NCBI GenBank assembly: GCA_002308315.1
Contig: DBWE01000199.1
Coordinates: 316-6,896, forward strand
Length of the DNA: 6,581 nucleotides
Origin: Clostridiales bacterium UBA1246
GTDB taxonomy: Bacteria; Bacillota; Clostridia; Oscillospirales; Oscillospiraceae
Direction: 5' to 3'
Made by a program: the position numbers and the translations under genes. Below are positions 1-5,672 of the stretch, piece by piece. Below the pieces are notes generated by a model. That model saw only the letters and a program-made list of their open reading frames with translations, did no database searches and was not told where the DNA came from. Within the stretch, counting starts at the first letter, position 1. Every line of letters starts with the position of its first letter.

Positions 1-358
1 GTTCAAGGAGCTCGGCGAGCTCGGCGACACCTCTGCCAACCTCTCCGCTGCCGCTGCCGGCGAGAACTATGAGTGGACCGATATGTACGACCGTTTCGCG
101 AAGGAAGCCGAGGAAGAGGGCTTCAAGGCAATCGCGGCGAAATTCAGAATGGTAGGCATGATCGAAAAATCTCACGAGGAGCGTTATCGCGCTCTGCTGA
201 GCAACGTCCAGATGCAGGCCGTATTTGAAAAGAGCGAGGAGACCATATGGGAATGCCGCAACTGCGGTCATCTCGTCATTGGCAAGAAAGCCCCCGCCGT
301 CTGCCCCGTGTGCGCTCATCCTCAGAGCTATTTTGAGGTCAGAGGCTCCAATTACTGA
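1..358 (+). CDS. rbr: Rubrerythrin, C-terminal part (5' end outside window)
   Basis: This is the last 118 residues of a rubrerythrin, a cytoplasmic non-haem di-iron protein that reduces hydrogen peroxide in anaerobes. The reading frame is open from base 2 and ends at TGA 356-358. Seen directly: a four-helix-bundle segment with AAAGENYEW, which supplies a Gly-Glu-x-x-Glu di-iron motif, then IEKSHEERY with the Glu and His of the second half-site. A C-terminal rubredoxin-like domain follows, with CRNCGH and CPVCAHPQ (two CxxC pairs, visible residues 85/88 and 101/104) that would bind one mononuclear iron. Rubrerythrins are usually about 190 residues, so roughly 70 N-terminal residues with the first metal ligands are missing here only because the window begins inside the gene. 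No frameshift is seen. An intrinsic terminator follows 15 bases after the stop, so this is the last gene of its transcript. Family assignment is very secure; the exact paralogue is not. Confidence 0.96.
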   Translation, partial: FKELGELGDTSANLSAAAAGENYEWTDMYDRFAKEAEEEGFKAIAAKFRMVGMIEKSHEERYRALLSNVQMQAVFEKSEETIWECRNCGHLVIGKKAPAVCPVCAHPQSYFEVRGSNY

Positions 359-373
359 TCCGTTCATTGCTTC

Positions 374-420
374 AAAGCGCGGAAGAGCCCGTAAGCTTTT
401 CCGCGCTTTCCTTTTGTTTT
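374..420 (+). terminator. Intrinsic terminator of the rubrerythrin gene
   Basis: AAAGCGCGGAA (374-384) and TTCCGCGCTTT (399-409) form a perfect 11-bp stem with a 14-base loop, followed by the T-rich tract CTTTTGTTTT (411-420). It lies 15 bases after the rubrerythrin stop and before the promoter of the molybdoenzyme gene, so it should insulate the two units. Confidence 0.93.
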
Positions 421-434
421 GATAGTCTCCTTGA

Positions 435-463
435 TTGACTTGATAGAGCATTTCTTGTATAAT
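435..463 (+). promoter_or_regulatory. Housekeeping-type promoter of the molybdoenzyme gene
   Basis: A -35 element TTGACT (435-440) and a perfect -10 element TATAAT (458-463) are separated by 17 bases, the optimal spacing for the main vegetative sigma factor. Transcription should start near 469-471, giving a 5' leader of about 120 nt before ATG 590. The surrounding DNA is AT-rich against GC-rich genes on both sides. TTGAT occurs twice (431-435 and 440-444) as a direct repeat with a 4-base gap over the -35; this may be chance. Confidence 0.85.
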
Positions 464-469
464 AATATA

Positions 470-487
470 TGTGTAAATGTGAACACA
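470..487 (+). promoter_or_regulatory. Candidate operator, inverted repeat TGTGT-N8-ACACA
   Basis: TGTGT (470-474) and ACACA (483-487) are perfect 5-base inverted arms around an 8-base centre. The repeat begins at the predicted transcription start, 6 bases after the -10 element, a position typical of repressor sites. Its total length of 18 bp and TGTG/CACA arms loosely recall operators of the CRP/FNR or Rex families, but it fits neither consensus well. No regulator gene lies in the window. The inverted repeat is seen; its role as an operator is inference. Confidence 0.4.
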
Positions 488-490
488 AAA

Positions 491-589
491 GCTCTGTACA
501 CTGCCGCGGCGGCACAGCTGTCGCTTACCGCCCGACGGTGACGGCCGGGTCTTTGGCACATTCTCTTTCATTTTTTCGGGAGCAGCTCC
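491..589 (+). promoter_or_regulatory. Leader region with GC-rich hairpins and a partly sequestered ribosome binding site
   Basis: The predicted leader RNA has a short hairpin TGCCG-CGG-CGGCA (502-514). A second, longer stem follows: GCTGTC (517-522) with GACGGC (540-545), extended inward by weaker pairs. A pyrimidine-rich single-stranded stretch (about 560-576) comes next. The ribosome binding site GGGAG (578-582), 7 bases before ATG 590, lies inside the palindrome GGAGCAGCTCC (579-589), so a small GGAG-CAG-CTCC hairpin could mask it. GCTC at 491-494 could alternatively pair with GAGC at 580-583. I do not recognise a known riboswitch class, including the molybdenum-cofactor motif. Pairings were read by eye and no folding energy was computed. 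Confidence 0.35.
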
Positions 590-3322
590 ATGAAGAACAA
601 ATTCAAAGCCGATAATCAAAGCATAGTAAGCTTCAGCCTGATGGGCCCGGAAAGCGGCGGTCCTTGTCTCGTTGACTCCAATGACGGCCGCATAACCCGC
701 ATAAGGCCGTATTTCTACGACAAGGAATACACCGACGCCAACTGCAATCCCTGGCGCATCAATGCCCGCGGCAGTACCTTCTCGGCGCCCGACCGCGTTA
801 CGGTCACGCCCTTCGGCCTCGGCTATAAAAGCAGAGTATATTCAAAAAACCGTGTCAGATACCCTCTCAAGCGCGTGGATTGGGACCCGAAAGGCGAACG
901 CAATCCTCAAAACCGCGGCGTCAGCCGGTATATCCGCATTTCATGGGACGAAGCCGCTCAGATCGCGGCGGACGAGCTCGTGCGCATCAGGGATACCTAC
1001 GGCTGCGAGGCCGTGCTGTGTCAGGCGGACATGCACGGCGAGGGTAAGAACACCGCTCCCAGCCACGGCTGTCCCAACCGACTTTTGTCACTCATGGGCG
1101 GCTATACTCTTCAGATGCGAAACATGGACAGCTGGGAAGGCTGGTTCTGGGGCGCAAAATACGTATGGGGCTGCGAGCCGGTGGGCGAAATGGCGCCTCA
1201 GGCCAATCTTTACCCCGACATAGCCGCAAATTCCGATCTGCTGCTTTTCTGGGGCTGCGACCCGGAGACCACGCCTCTCGGAGTAGTCAGTCATCTTCCC
1301 GGCAGGCTCTGCAGCTGGCTTACTCAAATAGGTATAAAAAGCGTATATGTCTGTCCCGACCTCAATTACGGCGCCGCAATACACGCGGACAAGTGGATAC
1401 CAATACTTCCGAACACGGACGTTGCCCTGCAGCTCGCCATAGCCTATGTATGGATAACAGAGGATCTGTACGACAGGGAGTATATTGCCGCACATGCTTA
1501 CGGCTTTGACAAATTCGAGGATTATGTTCTCGGCCGTGAGGACGGCGTCGCAAAAACTCCCGCCTGGGCGAGCGAAAAGTGCGGCGTTGCGCAGTGGACG
1601 ATCAAGGCCCTTGCCCGCGATTGGGCAGCGCGCACGGCCAGTATAATTCACGGCAACGGCGGTCCCTATATCCGCGGGCCTTATTCCTCGGAGCCGGCGA
1701 GGCTCGAGGTGATGCTCCTCGGCATGCAGGGCCTGGGCAGGCCCGGCGTGCATCAGGCGAAAATGATCGAATGGAGTCTGTGGAACCGCGATTATCCGGT
1801 TCCCTTCCAGGGGCAGTTCGTTCCGAAAATAACGGCCATTGCCGATCCGCTCCGCCCCGTGGAGGGAGACGTCGATCCCGAAATAAACATGGACCGCTTC
1901 GTTCTGACAAAGGCTCAGAAGGAACGCGCGCCGGAGCTGATAGAGCTGTTCCGTCAGCTTCCCGCGCCCAAGCAGTTCATTCCCCGCTGCCTTGTGCACG
2001 AGGCGATAATAAACGGTCACGCCGAGTGGCGCGGACTGCAGTGCTTTTCATCCAGCCAGCAGCCCCGCGAGGGCAACGTACGTCTGCCCACTCAGCAGTA
2101 CCAGTTCGAAAAAATGCAGTATCCCCGCGAGGGGCTCAGTCGGGTGCATATGATCTGGACCGACGCTCCGTGTCAGGTCACCTGCTGGAACGACGGCAAT
2201 CTCAGCATACGCGCCTACCGCGACGAAAGCATAGAGACGATAATCGCTCAGCATCCCTGGCTTGAAAACGACTGCTACTTTGCCGATCTTATCTTCCCCG
2301 TCGCGACCAAGCACGAAATGAGCGATCTCGGCAACGATATGTCGAGCGGTGCGTTCACGAGCATATATCTTGCCGAGCCCTGCTGCCCCCCGGTAGGAGA
2401 AAGCCTCAGTGACTTCGACGTCTGCGCCAGAGTCGCCGAGAAGCTCGGCAAAGAATATTACGACGCCTATACCGGCAACATGACCCAGGATGAGCGCGTG
2501 CGCTTCTTCTATAAGGCGACGGGCTGCGAGGAATACATGAGCTGGGAGGAATTCAGACAGCGCAAGATATTCGTCGTTCCCTGCAAGCCGCAGGAGGAGC
2601 ACGAAGCCATACCCGCGGGGCTCATTGATTTTTACCGCGACCCGGAGGGAAATCCCCTGTCGACTCCTACGGGAAAGCTGGAATTTTACTCCACTCAGAT
2701 CGCCGAATTCACTCCCGACGATCCCGAGCGCCCGCCCGTACCGCACTGGATAGAAAGCGGTCCCAGCCATGACGAACGCTTAAGCTCGCCCCGGGCCGAA
2801 AAATACCCCCTGCTCTGCATGTCGAACCACGGGCGCTGGCGCATGCACGCTCAGTGCGACGATATCATATGGAACCGCGAGGTCGAGACCATGAAGATCC
2901 GCGCCTTCGACGGTTACCAGTACGAGCCCGTATGGCTGCACACCTCCGAGGCCGAAAAGCGCGGAATAAAGCACGGGGACGTGGTAAAGGTATTCAATGA
3001 GCGCGGGATCGTTCTGTGCGGGGCGTATGTCACCGAAAGGCTGATGCCCGGCGTATGCTATGTGGACCACGGCTCGCGTCTCGACCCCATAATCCCCGGC
3101 CTGCTTGACCGCGGCGGCGCGATCAACACCATCACGCCCACCTCCACCACCTCCAAAAACGCCACCGGCATGGCCGTCAGCGGCTTCCTTGCGCAGGTGG
3201 AAAAGGTCAGCGACGGGGAATGGGCCGAATGGCGCCGCAAATATCCCGAAGCCTTCGCGCGGAAGGTCGACGAGGCCTGCGGCGTATGCCTCGAGGGCTG
3301 GCTTATCGACGAGGACCGATAG
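590..3322 (+). CDS. Molybdopterin oxidoreductase resembling pyrogallol-phloroglucinol transhydroxylase large subunit
   Basis: A 910-residue enzyme of the DMSO-reductase superfamily that should carry molybdenum bound by two pterin guanine dinucleotides. Motifs along its whole length match the large subunit of Pelobacter acidigallici transhydroxylase as I remember it: GGP near 23-25, WRINARG (55-61), GERNPQ (102-107), NMDSWEGW (178-185), DPETTPLG (224-231), FADLIFP (564-570), PTGKLEF (693-699), and a pterin-dinucleotide-binding C-terminal domain about 735-865. Ser181 in DSW aligns with the serine that ligates molybdenum in that enzyme. There is no N-terminal CxxCxxxC cluster motif and no Tat signal, so it is probably cytoplasmic with no iron-sulfur cluster of its own. 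ATG 590 is the first canonical start in frame after TGA 539-541 and has GGGAG 7 bases upstream. It is flanked by terminators and has no electron-transfer partner beside it. The true reaction could be transhydroxylation, phenol dehydroxylation or another reaction; family confidence is high, substrate unknown. Confidence 0.9.
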   Translation: MKNKFKADNQSIVSFSLMGPESGGPCLVDSNDGRITRIRPYFYDKEYTDANCNPWRINARGSTFSAPDRVTVTPFGLGYKSRVYSKNRVRYPLKRVDWDPKGERNPQNRGVSRYIRISWDEAAQIAADELVRIRDTYGCEAVLCQADMHGEGKNTAPSHGCPNRLLSLMGGYTLQMRNMDSWEGWFWGAKYVWGCEPVGEMAPQANLYPDIAANSDLLLFWGCDPETTPLGVVSHLPGRLCSWLTQIGIKSVYVCPDLNYGAAIHADKWIPILPNTDVALQLAIAYVWITEDLYDREYIAAHAYGFDKFEDYVLGREDGVAKTPAWASEKCGVAQWTIKALARDWAARTASIIHGNGGPYIRGPYSSEPARLEVMLLGMQGLGRPGVHQAKMIEWSLWNRDYPVPFQGQFVPKITAIADPLRPVEGDVDPEINMDRFVLTKAQKERAPELIELFRQLPAPKQFIPRCLVHEAIINGHAEWRGLQCFSSSQQPREGNVRLPTQQYQFEKMQYPREGLSRVHMIWTDAPCQVTCWNDGNLSIRAYRDESIETIIAQHPWLENDCYFADLIFPVATKHEMSDLGNDMSSGAFTSIYLAEPCCPPVGESLSDFDVCARVAEKLGKEYYDAYTGNMTQDERVRFFYKATGCEEYMSWEEFRQRKIFVVPCKPQEEHEAIPAGLIDFYRDPEGNPLSTPTGKLEFYSTQIAEFTPDDPERPPVPHWIESGPSHDERLSSPRAEKYPLLCMSNHGRWRMHAQCDDIIWNREVETMKIRAFDGYQYEPVWLHTSEAEKRGIKHGDVVKVFNERGIVLCGAYVTERLMPGVCYVDHGSRLDPIIPGLLDRGGAINTITPTSTTSKNATGMAVSGFLAQVEKVSDGEWAEWRRKYPEAFARKVDEACGVCLEGWLIDEDR

Positions 3323-3341
3323 TCTCAAAAGCCTGACCAAA

Positions 3342-3391
3342 GCATAAAACAGCCTCTGTCCGCAAAGCACGGACAGAGGCTGTTATTATGC
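3342..3391. terminator. Long inverted repeat between convergent genes, probable bidirectional terminator
   Basis: Bases 3348-3362 pair perfectly with 3370-3384 (15 bp, 7-base loop). Beyond a single unpaired A at 3385, GCATAA (3342-3347) pairs with TTATGC (3386-3391), for a total of 21 pairs. It fills the gap between the + strand molybdoenzyme stop (3322) and the - strand lipoprotein stop (3398). The 3' sides have only moderate U-tracts: TTATTATGCGTTT on the + strand and TTTTATGCTTT on the - strand. It may therefore act through stem strength, or also protect transcript 3' ends. Confidence 0.85.
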
Positions 3392-3397
3392 GTTTCC

Positions 3398-5560
3398 TCA
3401 CATGAGCGCGATCTCTCTCGATACCCACCATGAGTTCATATAGACAATGAACATCTTATTTTCTGTAATGATATACAGCCAGTCGCCTATATACAGACTG
3501 CGGGTATTCCACGTATAGCCTTCAATGTCTATGACCGTCTGTCTGACGAAGCCGGAGTCGGTATACCTGTATACCTCATATCCCGTATCCGTGGCAAAAC
3601 CGATGAGGTTTTTCTCGCTGTCAACGAGTATGGCGTGATGGTCGTTGAGCGCCGGGGTATAATAAGCGTCCAGGAGCAGAACGGACAGCTCGCTCACGTC
3701 ATAGGGATCCGATACGTCGAACATGCTCAGCTTCACACGGTCCTGCCAGGTCTGCTCGGGATCCTCCGAGCCCATTCCGAGTCCGAGCAGGAGTCCCTCG
3801 CCGTAGGGATGCAGATATTCCGAAAAGCCCGGTATCTTCAGCGCCGACATCAGCCTGGGCTCCCCGGGATCGGAAACGTCCACGGCAAAGAGCGGATCCG
3901 TCTGGCGGTAAGTGACGAAATAAGCCGTGTCCCCGCTGAAACGCACGGAATATACCGTTTCGTTCTCGCCGAGTCCGGTGAGGCTGCCCACGATCTCCAT
4001 ATCCTTATCCAGGATATAAAGGCCCGACGAGGACGGGCTGCGCTCCTCGGGATATCTATAATTCACAAAGCCGTATTCTTCATCCGTATAAGTGGTGTAT
4101 CTGTACGGTTCGTTGGTGGTGACTATCCTGAAATAGCCGTCTCTTTCATCCATCGCAAACTGTCCGATTATGCGCCCGTCCACCTTGCCGTTTGCCTCGG
4201 CGGTGATCGAGCCGTCCTCTTCAAGCCCTATGCGCACAAGAGAGGTGCGGTATCCGCTGAAATAATCCCTTACCGTGTACACGCTCTCGGTATATATCGA
4301 AAGCTCCTCATTTACCCATTCGGACGAGGCCAGATATATGCAGTCCTCATTCATGTACATATCAGCGTTTCCCGCTCCCAGCACCGCCTCGCAGGATATC
4401 ATTTCGCCCCCGGAAGCGTCGCTGGAGGTCACCACAAGATAGCGGCTCTCGTCACTGTCGGGAAGCATGATTATCCTGTCCGCGGCGATAAGTTCGGGGG
4501 TGCCGCCTCTGTATATATTCGGCACAAAGCTTCCGGGGTCGTCAAAGACCCAGTCATATACCCCGTACGAGGTCACGATGTACAGTATCCCGCCGTACAT
4601 GCGTCCGGAGAGATAATAGCCGTCCTGCCCCGTTTTGGATATCAGCTGCGGGGCCTCGGGGACGCTCAGATCGTAATACAGCACTTCCGTTCTCTGACTG
4701 TTGGAGTATGAGTACTTCCCTTCGTTCTCATCGTAGCTCTCGCTGTATTCGTCCGTTCCGTATACCACGGCGAGAGTGTTCTCGTACAGGAACATTTCTC
4801 TCACGTTGCAGTAATGGCCTTCTGACGTCCATCCGCTGTCGCTTTTCAGATAACTGTCGTTGCTTTCCGGCACTTCAAGCTCCGTGCGGGACATGCGCAG
4901 GGTATCGGATCCCGCGGCGCGGTATATCTCAAGAGTAGTTCCCTTGAGAATATATATGTATTTCCCGTCGGTCTTGACTATGTCGCCTTCGTCCACTCCG
5001 GCCACCTGAACGTTGGTACCGGACCAGTCCGACTCCGCCTTTACTCCGCCTCCGAAGGACGCCGATGCGGGCGCTTCCTCGGCAACGGCATCAGCCATTT
5101 CCATGTCGTTGGTCACGGCAAAATCTCCGAAGCCTCCGCGGAAGCCCGAATAATATCCATAGGACGAATTGGAGCTGAGGTTTATCGCGTCGATCGCCGC
5201 GGCTATATCGCCGTAGCTTTCAAAGCCCATATCCGCCTCGCCGCCCGCCTGTACCGGCGGCGCGGACGGCGCCGCAGTAACGGCGGGAGCGGGCGTATCC
5301 GCCGGTCCGGGAGACGGATTCCGGTCCTCCGAAGATTCGGACTCGCTTCCGGCATCCTCCTTCGCGGCGTCGGTGGGAGCGGGCGTGTTTTCGGCGGTCG
5401 GCGTCTCCCCGGGCGTTTCCTGCCGCAGTTCTTCCGGGGCTGCGGCGTTGTCTGTTACGAACGGTTCGGGGCTTTCGCCCGTATCGTCCACCGGCGGAAC
5501 GCGCGGCGCGCAGCCCGCCAGAAGCATCAGCACCAATACGGCGCATAAAAGTTTTTTCAT
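3398..5560 (-). CDS. Secreted lipoprotein with C-terminal beta-propeller domain
   Basis: A 720-residue exported protein of unknown function. Residues 1-17 form a lipoprotein signal peptide: MKK, a hydrophobic core, then the lipobox LAGC with Cys17 as the lipid-bearing residue. Residues about 20-107 are a low-complexity stalk rich in Pro, Thr, Ala, Glu and Ser with recurring TPAP units, likely a wall-spanning linker. Residues about 127-145 are Ser/Tyr/Gly-rich. The rest matches the bacterial and archaeal family described as secreted C-terminal beta-propeller proteins distantly related to WD40 (Pfam Beta_propel, PF09826, named from memory). Signatures are NVQVAGVDEGDIVKTDGKYIY (183-203, its central DEGDIVKTDG typical), VRFSGDTAYFVTYRQTDPLF (539-558) and IPGFSEYLHPYG (576-587). 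The start at 5560 is supported by GGGAG (5571-5575), 10 bases upstream. It has its own promoter and is divergent from the glycosyltransferase and convergent with the molybdoenzyme. A role in surface binding or scaffolding is only a guess. Confidence 0.92.
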   Translation of the reverse strand: MKKLLCAVLVLMLLAGCAPRVPPVDDTGESPEPFVTDNAAAPEELRQETPGETPTAENTPAPTDAAKEDAGSESESSEDRNPSPGPADTPAPAVTAAPSAPPVQAGGEADMGFESYGDIAAAIDAINLSSNSSYGYYSGFRGGFGDFAVTNDMEMADAVAEEAPASASFGGGVKAESDWSGTNVQVAGVDEGDIVKTDGKYIYILKGTTLEIYRAAGSDTLRMSRTELEVPESNDSYLKSDSGWTSEGHYCNVREMFLYENTLAVVYGTDEYSESYDENEGKYSYSNSQRTEVLYYDLSVPEAPQLISKTGQDGYYLSGRMYGGILYIVTSYGVYDWVFDDPGSFVPNIYRGGTPELIAADRIIMLPDSDESRYLVVTSSDASGGEMISCEAVLGAGNADMYMNEDCIYLASSEWVNEELSIYTESVYTVRDYFSGYRTSLVRIGLEEDGSITAEANGKVDGRIIGQFAMDERDGYFRIVTTNEPYRYTTYTDEEYGFVNYRYPEERSPSSSGLYILDKDMEIVGSLTGLGENETVYSVRFSGDTAYFVTYRQTDPLFAVDVSDPGEPRLMSALKIPGFSEYLHPYGEGLLLGLGMGSEDPEQTWQDRVKLSMFDVSDPYDVSELSVLLLDAYYTPALNDHHAILVDSEKNLIGFATDTGYEVYRYTDSGFVRQTVIDIEGYTWNTRSLYIGDWLYIITENKMFIVYMNSWWVSREIALM

Positions 5561-5592
5561 TCAGCATCATCTCCCGTAAATGCTTTGACGAT

Positions 5593-5621
5593 ATGTTACT
5601 GAAAAAGTTCCGGCTTGTCAA
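5593..5621 (-). promoter_or_regulatory. Promoter of the beta-propeller lipoprotein gene
   Basis: On the - strand a perfect -35 TTGACA (5621-5616) is followed after 17 bases by the -10 element TAACAT (5598-5593), four of six matches to TATAAT. The transcript would start near 5586, leaving a leader of about 26 nt that carries the ribosome binding site GGGAG at 5575-5571. The -35 overlaps the -35 of the opposite promoter. Confidence 0.7.
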
Positions 5622-5643
5622 GAAGGCGAAAAGGTTATAGAAT
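5615..5643 (+). promoter_or_regulatory. Promoter of the glycosyltransferase gene
   Basis: The -35 TTGTCA (5615-5620) and -10 TAGAAT (5638-5643) are 17 bases apart, each with one mismatch to consensus. Transcription would start near 5650, leaving a leader of only about 20 nt before GTG 5673. The -35 shares five bases with the - strand promoter's -35. Confidence 0.7.
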
Positions 5644-5658
5644 GAAAGTACAACGATC

Positions 5659-5664
5659 AAGGAG
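5659..5664 (+). promoter_or_regulatory. Ribosome binding site that decides the glycosyltransferase start
   Basis: AAGGAG at 5659-5664 is 8 bases before GTG 5673, an optimal distance, but only 2 bases before the in-frame ATG 5667, too close for normal initiation. GTG 5673 is therefore preferred although ATG is the commoner start codon. Confidence 0.75.
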
Positions 5665-5672
5665 AGATGACC

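Noticed and set aside
478..487. TGTGAACACA as a complete CRP-type or Rex-type binding site
   Set aside because: The arms and spacing do not match the TGTGA-N6-TCACA or TTGTGAA-N4-TTCACAA patterns; only the general inverted repeat is kept as a candidate.
1088..2020. A 310-codon open frame on the - strand inside the molybdoenzyme gene
   Set aside because: It is antisense to clearly conserved coding sequence, has no recognisable domain and arises easily in GC-rich codons opposite a real gene.
2062..2135. Near-identical CCCCGCGAGGG segments (encoding PREG) twice, about 60 bases apart
   Set aside because: Both lie in the reading frame and reflect the same short residue run with the same codons; there is no sign of a mobile or regulatory repeat.
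2048..3370. Two further long - strand frames (2048-2770 and 2780-3370) within the molybdoenzyme gene
   Set aside because: They are shadow frames with no motifs, one of them running through the intergenic terminator stem.
3635..4711. A 358-codon open frame on the + strand inside the lipoprotein gene
   Set aside because: It lies opposite conserved beta-propeller motifs, its translation shows no family features, and no promoter or ribosome binding site precedes it.
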